Assembly: GCA_963513935.1 (NCBI GenBank)
Contig: OY740773.1
Coordinates: 103,897,291 to 103,961,290 of the forward strand
Direction: 5' to 3'
DNA: 64,000 nt
Source of the DNA: Aphrophora alni
Taxonomy: Eukaryota; Arthropoda; Insecta; Hemiptera; Aphrophoridae
Below the pieces are notes generated by a model. It had not been told where the DNA came from and made no database searches. It saw only the letters and a program-made list of their open reading frames with translations. Position numbers and translations under genes: made by a program. Of the stretch, positions 39,301-48,354 are shown in pieces. Positions within the stretch are counted from its first letter, which is position 1. Each line of letters begins with the position of its first letter.

Positions 39301-40682
39301 CTAGTTTTGCTTCTTCTTTTATTTTATTTCAACCATTGCTATGTAACCTTTTGATGAATGGCTAATTATTGTGCTTCTTATTAAGATAAGACTGACAATA
39401 CACTGATATAAGGGTTACAATTTAATATGAATGATATTTATAGAATAATAATGAAAATGGGCTATGTGTGTACCTTATTTATTTACAACATGAATTTCAG
39501 TATCATTATAAGGTTTTTATTAATTATTAAAGTGCTCAAAAATTTCTTTCAAATCTTCAAAAGCTAATTGATTCAGAACTAAATCGTATGTCCTCGAAAT
39601 GGCAACAAACTTTTGCTATTATGAATTTAAACAATGGCTTTAATAATCTAATTTAATCTTTATATTACTCGGTATATCACAACAGCCTTTCTTCTTCTTG
39701 CAAAAGAAAAACAACAAACACCTATCCACTACATTTTCGTGGTTTCTAAAACATTTATATTTTTATTTATAACCTTAATTAAACAGATTACTTAAATAAG
39801 TTAACTTTGTTTCCTTTTTAATTTTACTTTTTTCATTTATCTTAGTTTTTAATATGGTCACATGATTTCAAACAGATGTTTTCATTTACTACAGTACGAG
39901 TATTTCTAGTTGCTAAAAAATAAATTCAAATCAGTAGTCATGGATATTGTGCTCCCTACGAACTAAAACTAGATGTTTTCTGTTACATTCCTAAAACGTT
40001 TGTTGTTTCGTTTTTTTTTCCAATCTTTGAAATAAAATTATAATCAAGTCACCAATTTATTTATGAAATATGATTTATATGATTGTACAAGATTATATGA
40101 TTTATCTTAATTTTTTAAAAAAATATCTAATGTCTTAATAATTACACTCTATTTAGCCTAGAGTTACATTGTTTTAACCCATTTTTAGGCCTTTGCTCAC
40201 TATATCTTCCTGATGTATAATTATATATTATATATTATAAAGATAAAGGGTGGAAAAACCTGTTCATAGAATATTTATAAAGCTAGAATTTAGATATTTT
40301 AAGAGCGCTTTACTTTGTTTAGTTTATTTCAGTTTGTTTTTGGTTTTTTAACTATTAGTTTGTTTTGTGATTGTTATAGATTGAACATTTTAAATTTGTT
40401 TACCTCTAGTATAAATATTCTCTTTTTGTATTGGGCCATTACAAACAAACAGAAATTCAGGAATTTATTAATGTGCTCTTCGTTTTGTTAAATATGTTAC
40501 TTCTAGTTTATTTTAACACAGCTCTTTTTCAATGTTTGCAGGTTTATTTAAAAGAAATACTGAAAGAGGTTTGTAATTATAATTTGAAAAACCCTCACAA
40601 AAATATGTGGGAACTGAAACCAGAATATAGACATTATAAACAGCCAGAACAAGCAACAACTTCCGCAGCCGGAGGAGATTGA
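21963..40682 (+). CDS. TfIIFbeta: TFIIF beta subunit (RAP30), complete, seven coding exons
   Basis: Exons 21963-22037, 26531-26604, 28564-28715, 31246-31335, 33638-33762, 36058-36201 and 40542-40682 join to 266 codons plus stop. RAP30 binds RNA polymerase II with TFIIFalpha, brings it to the promoter and acts in elongation; nuclear. Seen: residues 1-50 carry LSNAARGVWLVK and VPKYIANRWEKA, the N-terminal dimerisation start; residues 51-135 form the rest of the triple-barrel region with VGKLKISK and PESEKLCLEGRIVQK; residues about 190-257 are the C-terminal winged helix with LDMLFAAFEKHQYYN, VVYLKEILKEV and NMWELKPEYRHY. Length fits the family (about 250-280). All junctions are GT-AG with matching phase. 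Start codon chosen as the first ATG after the 5'UTR acceptor. Intron 1 (4.5 kb) and intron 6 (4.3 kb) are packed with repeats. Confidence 0.97.
22304..22704. mobile_element. MITE with ~56-bp inverted termini and 8-bp target duplication
   Basis: Left terminus GGTACTTACGTATTAACGCA (22304-22360) is the inverted repeat of 22650-22704. The flanks AGAATAAA (22296-22303 and 22705-22712) are identical 8-bp duplications, as made by hAT-type and some other transposases. The centre holds AGGTTTGGCCAGGT repeats forming a smaller hairpin. In TfIIFbeta intron 1. Confidence 0.85.
22731..23082. mobile_element. MITE with long inverted termini
   Basis: The first ~85 bases (GGTCACTTTTTTCACTGAAA ...) are the inverted repeat of the last ~85 (... 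CAGTGAAAAAAAAGTAACC). Related termini occur at 23211 and 24469, enclosing a larger element. No coding sequence. Confidence 0.7.
23396..24201 (+). mobile_element. pogo/Tigger deletion element 2
   Basis: Ends CCGTATTTGCTCGC (left) and CCGTATTTGTTCGC (right, read inward) sit next to (TA)n. It keeps the 5' part of a transposase gene and has lost the catalytic domain. The right terminal motif is repeated just outside at 24213-24222. Confidence 0.8.
23683..23962 (+). pseudogene. Tigger transposase N-terminus, frameshifted
   Basis: ATG at 23683 opens SFTAGEKLKVIFVAEEIGNR and AAGRKYGI, the Psq-type helix-turn-helix. A frameshift follows, then RRAFRGGKPKFLQVEEQLLS and RRHEGLAISTEI, the CENP-B-type domain, with one internal stop. 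It ends before any catalytic motif. Confidence 0.85.
24491..26530. other. Rest of TfIIFbeta intron 1: AT-rich, nothing firm
   Basis: No coding similarity or long repeat recognised. Around 25425-25480 it has a GAAAAACCTCTCGG block resembling the start of RPT-1 copies. Confidence 0.5.
26531..26604 (+). CDS. TfIIFbeta: TfIIFbeta coding exon 2 (residues 26-49)
   Basis: Begins VPKYIANRWEKAPGNIEVGK. Acceptor is a long T tract ending TTTTTTCAG; donor GTAAGT; ends two bases into a lysine codon. Confidence 0.96.
26605..28563. other. TfIIFbeta intron 2 with homopolymer runs
   Basis: Contains a run of about 40 A at 27299-27338 and a T run at 28411-28432. A block near 26970 (AACTCAATAACTACTGTTCC) looks like a dispersed repeat end but has no partner in this window. 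Confidence 0.6.
28564..28715 (+). CDS. TfIIFbeta: TfIIFbeta coding exon 3 (residues 50-100)
   Basis: Begins AAGQKAQVSLSLSES after the shared lysine and ends VTRQTLGVFSHYT. Acceptor TATTTTTCTAG; donor GTAAGT; ends one base into a proline codon. A beta-rich segment of the dimerisation barrel. Confidence 0.95.
28828..29036 (+). mobile_element. tRNA-derived SINE family 2, copy 1
   Basis: A-box-like AGCTAATCTAGTAGTTAGCG and a degenerate B box (TGTTCAATCG) lie in the first 70 bases. The body ends ACTGTCTAACAGGCCTAGGCC. The same body occurs at 61424-61636 in the same orientation, with TTTAGCAGGCCTGGG at its end. In TfIIFbeta intron 3. Confidence 0.75.
29345..29960. repeat. Dispersed repeat family RPT-1, copy C (inverted)
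   Basis: The reverse complement of this stretch aligns with 15760-16470 along its length, including ACACACGAGCAAAATTTTAT. In TfIIFbeta intron 3. Confidence 0.65.
29961..33637. other. Rest of TfIIFbeta intron 3 and intron 4
   Basis: Apart from exon 4 at 31246-31335, no other gene is seen. Segments 31070-31150 and 32340-32450 (GGGATGGGTGAGA, GGATGGGTGAGAAAAAG) are short inverted matches to RPT-1. A block at 31786-31860 loosely matches 12700-12780. Confidence 0.5.
31246..31335 (+). CDS. TfIIFbeta: TfIIFbeta coding exon 4 (residues 101-130)
   Basis: Encodes PESEKLCLEGRIVQKLECRP, matching the RAP30 motif EKL..EG.VVQ..ECRP. Acceptor TTTTCTTCTAG; donor GTAAGT; ends one base into an alanine codon. 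Confidence 0.95.
33638..33762 (+). CDS. TfIIFbeta: TfIIFbeta coding exon 5 (residues 131-172)
   Basis: Encodes CYMKLKLESIRKASVPNRKV and a charged linker ending SDHKHN. Acceptor TTGTATTTCAG; donor GTAAGT; ends in phase 0. Confidence 0.95.
33886..34284. repeat. Five tandem copies of a 78-84-bp unit
   Basis: Units start with CCTTACCTCTGGTATTTACC or a near match at 33886, 33967, 34045, 34129 and 34207. Each ends in CCTAACCTAA-type runs and carries a near-palindrome TAGTTGTCTAGTCAACTA in copies 2-5. In TfIIFbeta intron 5. Confidence 0.93.
34285..36057. other. Rest of TfIIFbeta intron 5: nothing recognised
   Basis: AT-rich, with no reading frame, repeat array or hairpin I can support. Confidence 0.55.
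36058..36201 (+). CDS. TfIIFbeta: TfIIFbeta coding exon 6 (residues 173-220)
   Basis: A lysine-rich linker, then KDVVLDMLFAAFEKHQYYN and IKDLVKKTRQPV, the first half of the winged-helix domain. Acceptor TTTATAG; donor GTAAGT; 48 whole codons. Confidence 0.96.
36462..36640. repeat. Single diverged copy of the segment expanded at 39.0 kb
   Basis: Contains GAGAGCTGCTAGTAGAGCCT, then CAACCATTGCTATGATGCAA and ACAATTTAATATGAATGATA. The same three blocks recur in order at 39243-39440. An old duplication within TfIIFbeta intron 6. Confidence 0.75.
36641..39000. other. TfIIFbeta intron 6, middle part
   Basis: No host exon seen. At 38310-38355 one frame reads PFLLVLYINDI, which resembles a LINE reverse-transcriptase motif but is too short to call. 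A (TG)n run lies near 36883-36896. Confidence 0.4.
39001..39290. repeat. 58-bp tandem array, about five units
   Basis: AATCTGGTTCCCTCGAGAGC begins units at 39003, 39061, 39119, 39171 and 39229. Four units are nearly identical at 58 bp; the one at 39119 is 52 bp because it lacks AATTCA. The minus-strand 96-codon frame across it is a by-product of the period. In TfIIFbeta intron 6. Confidence 0.95.
39300..40541. other. End of TfIIFbeta intron 6: nothing beyond the duplicated flank
   Basis: Up to about 39440 it matches 36530-36640. After that it is AT-rich sequence without recognisable features. Confidence 0.5.
40542..40682 (+). CDS. TfIIFbeta: TfIIFbeta coding exon 7 (residues 221-266 and stop)
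   Basis: Encodes VYLKEILKEVCNYNLKNPHK then NMWELKPEYRHYK, the end of the winged helix, followed by a short alanine/glycine/glutamine tail and TGA at 40680. Acceptor TTTGCAG. Confidence 0.96.
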   Translation, partial: VYLKEILKEVCNYNLKNPHKNMWELKPEYRHYKQPEQATTSAAGGD

Positions 40683-41160
40683 CAATAACAAGTCTAAATT
40701 ATTAATTTGGAAGACTGATTGTTATACCAACTACAGTGAAGAAATATTTTTTTAAAATAGATAAACAAATTTTAACGCAGAAAGGAATTCATGTTGTGAA
40801 AGGTTGCACAGGACAGTTCTCTATACGAGTCACTGGGAAGAATAAAAAAAGAAGAATTTATACTGTACTCCGCCAATTATTTCTATTAACTGCTTGGAAA
40901 AAGTCTTCTATTTTGTACATATGAAAGAATTTTAATTTTTCAAATATATGATGAAAAATTATTGCACATTAACCTTATATATATGTGTATAAGGTTAATG
41001 TGCAATAATTTTTTATTAATTCGAGCTAACCTAAAATGTAGCTGCCAACATCATAGAACAGAGAAATGCTGGAAGATAACTAAATAAATAAAATTATCTT
41101 TATATTATTTATATATTTTATTTTAACAAATACATTTCTTTGTATAATATTAAAATCTTA
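40683..41160 (+). terminator. TfIIFbeta: TfIIFbeta 3'UTR with candidate poly(A) signals
   Basis: Overlapping AATAAA hexamers at 41083-41092 are the first good signals after the stop codon. They lie just beyond a perfect hairpin. Which signal is used cannot be told from sequence. Confidence 0.45.
40954..41013. repeat. Perfect 26-bp hairpin in the TfIIFbeta 3' flank
   Basis: Arms 40954-40979 and 40988-41013 are exact reverse complements (TTATTGCACATTAACCTTAT is the core of the left arm) with an 8-base loop. It lies about 270 bases after the stop codon, so probably in the 3'UTR. May be a short palindromic insertion or an RNA structure. Confidence 0.85.
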
Positions 41161-41331
41161 TAGCATTTCTCTGTTAATGAGATTTTTTAAATGAATCCAA
41201 CCTAACCTAAAATAAAGGAGATGCCAAACATAACAAAACGGGAAAATGCTGGGTGATAACTCAATAAGACCAAATTATTCTGCATGCTTAATATATTTAT
41301 TTAATATAATACATTTCTTTGTATAATATCA
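41024..41331. repeat. Two direct copies of a ~135-bp unit
   Basis: 41024-41158 and 41197-41331 share AACCTAAAAT, GAAAATGCTGG-type sequence, GATAACT and ATACATTTCTTTGTATAATAT in the same order and orientation, with moderate divergence. The repeat straddles the likely end of the TfIIFbeta transcript. Confidence 0.7.
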
Positions 41332-41619
41332 TAAATTAGATTGTTTGTTTGAAAAGTATAAACATTTTGATTATGTGAAGTAATTTTTAATTAATTTTTT
41401 GTAACATGTTTTATAATTATTGGCAAAATGGTTAAAGTTTTTTTAATAACTACATTATATTATTGAAAATACATAAATTATACAGTGAAATGAGTGTGTC
41501 TTCTGTTATTTTTTATGAATTGATATTATACCTCTTTAGTTATTGGTTTGCAAATTTTATATACGGTATTTAATTAAGAGCTGAAACTTGATTCACTTGT
41601 GCCATTCACATGTACTCAT

Positions 41620-41900
41620 AAGTCATATTTGATTAAAAACAAGGTTTAGTGACGGCTGTCAAGGTTTATTTTTGTTCTCCCCCCCCCCCCCCAATTATCC
41701 ATGAATCGAATATTTTTTTACTTTTGATTTTACACATGAATTTGGGTCATTAATCTTCACATTTTACTAAAATTTGTACAAAATCAGTAAAGGTGGTTTT
41801 ATAACAGTCCTATGATCAATTTTTTAGCTCTTTACCAATAATCCGTAAACATTTTTGGAGAGATGGCGATGAATAAAAATGTCCTTATAGGCTACACTCC
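41620..41900. repeat. Dispersed repeat family RPT-1, copy D (partial)
   Basis: Shares GGTTTAGTGACGGCTGTCAA, GGTTTTATAACAGTCCTATG and GAGAGATGGCGATGAATAAA with the other copies. A poly-C run lies at 41679-41692. Between TfIIFbeta and the LTR element. Confidence 0.65.
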
Positions 41901-42408
41901 AGTACAATTGAATCGTTGGAATTTTGTTTGGGTTATAAAAACTTCACTTAAGATATTCTGACAACAAATTTAATTAAGACTTTGTGTACCGCTTAAAAAT
42001 GGCTTTGAGCATTCGCAGCAATTCACTTCACTTGATTTAGCGATTTTCTCCAGAATTGTAACTGATAAGTAACTGATAAAGATAATTCTTTTTTTTTATA
42101 TTAAAGGTAAATTTATATTATCATACAAAATAAAACCATCAACAATATTTTTTATTCTAATTTTATTTTTCCAGCTCTTTATAATTTGTTATTTTGATAA
42201 AAATTCAAAATTGGCTAAATTTTATAAATATAATATCCATGTCTTTACTAAATATACTGATAACATTTACTACTATAAGAACATAATAAGAATAAAACTA
42301 CATGCCAAATAAGGTACACGTAAAAAAATATATAATCTTACTGATGAACCTCTTCTTTGTATGGTACAAATTTAAAACATTCGTTCAAACATAAACTCTG
42401 CTTTGGTT

Positions 42409-43272
42409 TGTAAGCATGGGACATCTTCCAACCAAAATAAATAATAAATATTAAGTTTAAATAAAGTACAAGTAATATTAATGTAGTAATAATATTCAGA
42501 ATAATTATTATATATAAATAGAAAGTGTAAAGTGTTCTTAAACAATGTCACAATATAATATTGAAAGTTTAAATTTCGAAATGTGCGCGCCGATAAAAAT
42601 TAACAGACATGAATAAAGGAAATATGAGACCTGGAAAAACTTTCCATGAGTCAGCGAGCGTTAGCTTCGCCAGGGAAGAATATCCCATGATGCCTTGCGG
42701 GAGCGTCTTTCTAACAAGGAAGAAGGAAGCGTTGCTAAGAGTCTTTGTCAGGATCCTGCACGATATAGTCGTAATAGAAGTTGGCTGGACAGACTCGTTT
42801 TCAGTCCAAGATGGAAAATCTCCGTTAATAATGAAGTTAGAAGGACTCAAAGTTATGGACAATGGTTACTCGTGAGTAAGGTGTAAAATACTTGAGAATA
42901 TAATTTCAACGATTTAATTGGGAACATTTTAAGAACTTTGATTTTTGAACAATAACTTGCACATGTATATTTTCTATATTTCACATAATTGTATGCTAAT
43001 GATGTTTTTATTTGGATAATAATGTCTTTGTTTTTGAATAATACAATAAAGGGAAGGTTTCTTGTTTTAATTATGTCTGGCTAAAATAATTTGTGTTAAC
43101 CATGTGCCATGCTATGCTAGTAACTGTAAGTACGATTTGAGATTGCAATCCTGCCCCTTAGGATAATTAAAATAGTAAATTTAAATGTAGAATTGTAAGA
43201 ACGCAGACTTACAATTAGGTAAGTTACTTAAAATTTGATAAAAAGCTCTAAAAGCACTTAATAAACGTTATA
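42409..43272 (+). repeat. 5' LTR (864 bp)
   Basis: Begins TGTAAGCATGGGACATCTTC and ends AATAAACGTTATA. Candidate TATA box TATATAAATAG at 42511, candidate poly(A) signals AATAAA at 43045 and 43260. The 3' end is not the usual CA, but the target duplication fixes it. Short frames within it occur in both LTRs and are not treated as genes. Confidence 0.93.
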
Positions 43273-43275
43273 AAA

Positions 43276-43293
43276 TGGCGCCCGAACAGGGAC
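43276..43293 (+). other. Primer-binding site for tRNA-Lys
   Basis: TGGCGCCCGAACAGGGAC, three bases after the LTR, is complementary to the 3' end of tRNA-Lys (UUU type). The same 18 bases serve lentiviruses and the Osvaldo-type insect elements. Confidence 0.93.
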
Positions 43294-43444
43294 TCAATCC
43301 GAAAAGCAGTTACAAAAGTAGCGTGGTACATGGTTGTGCACAGTTTTAAAAGTTAAAATAATAATGATTAAGAATAAATAGATAATTGATAAATATAATA
43401 ATAAAGTAATTGAGAGTTTATAACAATAGATTAATTAGATAATA

Positions 43445-44647
43445 ATGGATAAAGATAGGTTAGTCAAATCAAGCATGGTCGGTAAGCTTGAGAATACAAT
43501 AGAGGTTAAGTCGCCTAAAGAAGAAAAACCGGTAACATTAAATGATCTGGTAGGATTACTAACGAGTATGAATAATAATTTTGATAGCAAATTTGAAAAA
43601 TCTGAAAGTAACTTTAAACAAATAAGAGACGATATGAAATTAAATAAATTGGATAGTGACAATAAATTTGAAAAGTCTGAAAATAATTTTAAACAATTAA
43701 GGGAAGAAATGAATTTAAATAAAATAGAGCTTAAGGATGATATGAATGCACAATCTGAAAAGTGTGAAACCAATTTTAAACAACTTAAAGAAGAAATTAA
43801 TTTGAATAAGGTAGAAATAAATGATAGGTTAGAAAACCTTGATAGTAAATGTGAACAAATGATAGTTGAGAGAAGAATAGGCTTTGAAAATTTAGTTAAG
43901 AAATTTGACACAGTAAGTAATAAATCTGATACAGACGTTAAGAATGAAATTAGTAATGAACAAGTTGTAGTAATAGACCATATCAATTGTAATTTATCTA
44001 AAGAAATTCACATTTTGAAACAAAACAGTAATTATGACGTTGAGCCTACACTAGGGTTAAAGAAAGAAAATGATGTTAGTGTTTTAATAGAAGATAGTGC
44101 ATTGAAAACAGATATTGATGTGAGTAAGTTAGGCTATGTTGAGGTAAATAGTAAATACAATGCGATTGAGGTTAGGAATTTTGTAGACAATAATTTTGAG
44201 AACGTGGAAGTACAGTTAGATGTTAAGATAAAGAAACGATGTAATTATATGATAATGAGTTATGAGGAAGTTTTCATTAAAAAGATTAGGGTTGAATTTA
44301 GAAGACAGGATCAGTTAAATAAGAGTATTGTTGAAAAAGAAAGTTTTGATAGAGGTACAGTTAGGCTACAAGGGTGTTATGGGGAACTATATATAAAGGC
44401 ATTAGTTGATTCTACGGAAGTGTTTAAAGAAATTAGGAGCATAGAGGGGGTGAATTATGGAGAATATTCTAGAAAGTGGACTTATAGGTTAAGGCAGGAA
44501 TACGAGATGAAATTTAAAGTTAGTAAAGTTGTTAGACTAGGCCAGAACCATAAGAAAAAGTTAATGTCGGAAAAAGTGTTTAGACTGGGTGTAAACCATA
44601 AAAAGAAAAGAAATATTGATCAGGAAGACAGTAAAATTAAAAATTAA
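43445..44647 (+). CDS. Gag-like coiled-coil protein of the LTR element, with possible protease remnant
   Basis: A 400-residue ORF, the only long one in the element. Residues about 50-131 hold three imperfect repeats (FEKSESNFKQIRDDM, FEKSENNFKQLREEM, SEKCETNFKQLKEEI), rich in Lys and Glu and predicted coiled coil. Residues 305-330 read VRLQGCYGELYIKALVDSTE, which resembles the active-site strand of a retroviral-type aspartic protease, but the expected D-S/T-G is DST. Near the C-terminus VVRLGQNHKKK and VFRLGVNHKKK are a second duplicated motif. No zinc knuckle is seen. Start taken as the first ATG, 152 bases after the primer site. A structural (Gag) role is inferred from position and coiled coil only. 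Confidence 0.7.
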   Translation: MDKDRLVKSSMVGKLENTIEVKSPKEEKPVTLNDLVGLLTSMNNNFDSKFEKSESNFKQIRDDMKLNKLDSDNKFEKSENNFKQLREEMNLNKIELKDDMNAQSEKCETNFKQLKEEINLNKVEINDRLENLDSKCEQMIVERRIGFENLVKKFDTVSNKSDTDVKNEISNEQVVVIDHINCNLSKEIHILKQNSNYDVEPTLGLKKENDVSVLIEDSALKTDIDVSKLGYVEVNSKYNAIEVRNFVDNNFENVEVQLDVKIKKRCNYMIMSYEEVFIKKIRVEFRRQDQLNKSIVEKESFDRGTVRLQGCYGELYIKALVDSTEVFKEIRSIEGVNYGEYSRKWTYRLRQEYEMKFKVSKVVRLGQNHKKKLMSEKVFRLGVNHKKKRNIDQEDSKIKN

Positions 44648-47600
44648 GTAATATAATGTAACAGACAGGACAATAACGTAATTAATCATAAATGGATGTG
44701 CAGATGTAATAAAATTTAAGGTGAATTTGAATAAAGTTGTTTTTACATAAAGAATAGAATCTAAATAGATTCCTAAATAAATTTCTGAATAAGTTATGGT
44801 ATAACCTGAGATAAATAGACTAAATTATGATGATAAAATATTATATTAACTAAAACGAGGACAGTTTAGGCTAAATTAGGAGGAGCAACCTAGAGTAAAT
44901 ATTCACCATCCCAATGGAAGGTGCATCCTGAAGGACATATTTACCAAATTCATAAATTAAATAATTTTAAAATGTACGATGTTTTGAGGGGTGATTAATA
45001 TGAATGGGTTGAAATAAAATTAGAAATGAACCAAAAAAGAAACTTCGGAAAACAGTGTCACAGGGATTTGTTGAACGGAAGTCATTGTGGGGTTCTTACT
45101 GAACCAAGTAGGTATTGAATATTCAAACTCATTTTGACCAAAGGGAGGTGAATTCTGTAGTGACATAAGTGTTTATTAGTATGATCAGAATGACATAGAA
45201 ATGGTAGAGAATGGTTCAAGTGGTTAAATATTAGATATTGATGGATAAAATTAAAACAAATTTTTAAAATTTCAACTAAAATAAATTAAAATAATAATAA
45301 ATGGTAATATGTTTAAATGTAAAACACAATTAAGATTAATATTGATTATAAGCTTTAAAACCCGTTTAGGCCAGTTTTAGAAATTAATATTTGTAAAGAA
45401 ACAAATATGAAACTTGAATAAATAAAAAATTGAATTGAAGATAGGCTTAAAACCCGTTTAGGCCAGTTTTAGAAATTAATATTTGTAAAGAAACAAATAT
45501 GAAACTTGAATAAATAAAATTTAATTTAAAGATAGGCTTAAAACCCATTTAGGCCAGTTTTAGAAATTAATATTTGTAAAGAAACAAATATGACACTTGA
45601 ATAAATAAAAAATTGAATTGATTATAAGCTTTAAAACCCATTTAGGCCAGTTTTAGAAATTGATATTTGTACACAAACAAATACGAAACTTAAATAAATA
45701 TAATATAATTTAACGATAGAGCCTTAAAACCCGTTTAGGCCAAACTTAGAATTAGTATTTGAGGAAAGAACAAATACGCAAATTTAAATAAGTGAAACAT
45801 GATTTATAAAGTATATACTTTAGAAAATCAATAAATTTTAGAATTTCGATATCTATATTTTAACTTAACTTATAAATATTCAATAACAAATAAACCTTTT
45901 AGCGATAGAATCAGATGAAACTTTAAACTGATGATTAGATGATGTATAACTTCAGAATAAAAATTTTAAATTAAACCGAGTTGAAAAGTGGTTAGAAGCC
46001 AAGACTACTCCAAATAAAAATAAGATTTATATAATAATAAACATAATTTACATCTGACATATAATAAGATATGATTAATGAAAACACCAGGATGATGTTG
46101 AATGATGAAGAATGACTGGGTGTGTGAGCATTAATTATGCTAAAACCAATTATAGGTTATGTACGTAATTTTAAGTGTAAAACGTAACGATAGAATAGGT
46201 TAGGTTAGGTTGAAAATTTTTATTTGCATTAGATAAACAATAAGTAATAAATAAATGATAATGATAAGGATACTTAATTTGATTTTTAATAATAATAATA
46301 TAGATAAAGTTCAGCAGAAGAACTTAAATGAACAATGGTAAAGTCATAGATATAACTTTAAACACTTTATAATAATAATACAGGATTTACAAATGGCTAA
46401 AAAATAATAATAAATGATTCAGTGGTGATTATATTTTAAATAAGATGAGATGTTTCTGATGAAACTTTAATGAAGATTGTTAAATAAGAGTAAATAGATG
46501 ATGTAGACTTTTAAGAAAAGTGAAGAATAGCCTAAATAAATTTTTGAGGAGATATTGAGATAATGTTAATGAAACTTTTAGAAAGGAGGGTGATTTCAGG
46601 AAGATAATAAATAATTTGGATTGTGATTTAGTATTTGGTAATTGGAATTGTTAATGAATAATAATATGTAGTTTGTTTTAATAAATCAGTAAGAGTAATG
46701 AGGTTTTTGAGGGGGTCAAGTGATGATGTTCTGCGATGAGGTTCGACGATAAATAATAGACTAGGGGTTCCAATGTGACGCTAGATCTTTAAATGATGTT
46801 CTACGAGTTTTTCTACGATTTTGCTGCGATGATATATTTGATTAGGGGTTCCAAAATGGACGCTAATCCTTGATGGTAATTTTTAGAGATTCCAAAGGGA
46901 ATACTCTCATTCTACGAGGTTGATGATTTTTTTATAAGACAAGAGAGTCTTATTGGTGAACTGATTTATTAAAATTTTTTTTTCTTTAAAATGAAAGTAG
47001 GCAATGTACCAAATAACTGTTAGAGATGAAGTTGAGATAGATTCCTGAAATCTTAGGTAAATAATAATAATAAAATGATTTGATTAAGAGATAAATATGA
47101 TAGGGAAATATGAATTCTCAATTATGAATTTGAGGGATGGGTTTTTTGATTGGAAAAGAAATCTTCCTTTTAGCCATAAAATAATAATGTTTGTATGTTT
47201 TAAAAAATTTTTATAATGTGATATGTTTCAATAATTTGTTAACATGTAATAATAATAATGAATGTAGATGTTGATTTTAAAAGATGTGATAATAATAAAG
47301 GTAGATGATTGTGATTTTAATAAAAGTAACAGTGATGATGAATAAAGATGTCTTTATAATGATGAAGAATTTAATAATAAAAAATTGTAATGATGAAGAA
47401 GTGAATCATAAAAGATGATGATTTGAAATAATAATAATTGATTGTGTTGATGAACAAGTTTAATGATATATTTTGAAATGTTGCTAAATATATGATGTTG
47501 ATTTTTATGATATGAGAATTTTCTAAAAATTTGTTTGTCTATGATTTGATGATTATTTCTGTTGTTCACATGTACAATGTTATACAATTTTCTGCTGTTG

Positions 47601-48315
47601 TAAAATAATAAAAATTAACAATGATGCTACGTTATGCACATTTGATTATGTTTTGACATATGATGTCTAATTGTTGTGCTTTTAAATATCATTTGCATTA
47701 TGATATGATTTGAAAATTATCTACTTGTTCACATTTTATATGTTTTAATATTGTCTGTTATGACTATTTTACAAATTGAAAATGATTTTATACTGTATAC
47801 TTTGTAATATGATGTGTTACTTGATTCATTTAAAAAATTCATATTGGTTATGTCATGAATAATATACTTTGTATCACTTTCTGTAATCGAGCAGTATATT
47901 TTATGTAGTAAATTGCTAAAAAATTACTCTGTGATGAGCATTCTGTAATTGATTTTGTTTGACTTTTGATTTCTGTATTTTGATGTGTCATGAACAATAT
48001 TATGTTTGTAAAAACATGTTGAGAAATGATTTCTGTCTATGTTGAATGTACCATTTTTTGAAATTTATGATATTTTTGAGATTTATGTAATACTTAAAAA
48101 TAATTGATGATGTTTTTGAAAAATCTGTAACAATGCAGAAAATTTATTATGCTTTTGAAATTTAAATGATGATGTTAAAACTTTTTGATATTGGTGATTT
48201 TTAAAAAATTGTTAAATGATAAATTAAAATTATTTCGAAATTGTTATTAGGACTGTTCTTGTTCTCCGTAAAAGGTGGCAAGGGGTTGGAGTGTCCCAGC
48301 TTCCATGTTTTTTTT
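44648..48315. other. Non-coding interior of the LTR element
   Basis: Extremely A/T-rich with frequent AATAATAAT runs and stops in all frames. Two copies of a GGGGTTCCAA motif followed by GACGCTA lie at about 46764 and 46849. It occupies the place where pol would be. Confidence 0.7.
45349..45800. repeat. Five tandem copies of a ~92-bp unit inside the LTR element
   Basis: TTAAAACCCGTTTAGGCCAG (or CCCATTTAGG) recurs near 45355, 45448, 45538, 45632 and 45724. Each is followed by AATATTTGTAAAGAAACAAA and a run of AATAAATA. The last unit is the most diverged. Confidence 0.93.
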
Positions 48316-48354
48316 CTTCGAGATTCTTATTTCTGCGTAATGAGAATCTCGAAG
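48316..48354. repeat. 16-bp hairpin overlapping the polypurine tract
   Basis: CTTCGAGATTCTTATT and AATGAGAATCTCGAAG pair with one G-T position around a 7-base loop. The right arm's last three bases overlap the start of the purine tract. Confidence 0.85.

Noticed and set aside
42569..42886. Frames of 97, 88 and 63 codons in the LTR (repeated at 48526-48843)
   Set aside because: They overlap each other on both strands inside an LTR and resemble no known protein. Being repeated only reflects LTR identity.
43435..43986. 183-codon open frame on the minus strand
   Set aside because: It lies antisense to the retroelement coiled-coil ORF and its Ser/Leu/Phe-rich content is the mirror of the Lys/Glu/Asn repeats opposite.
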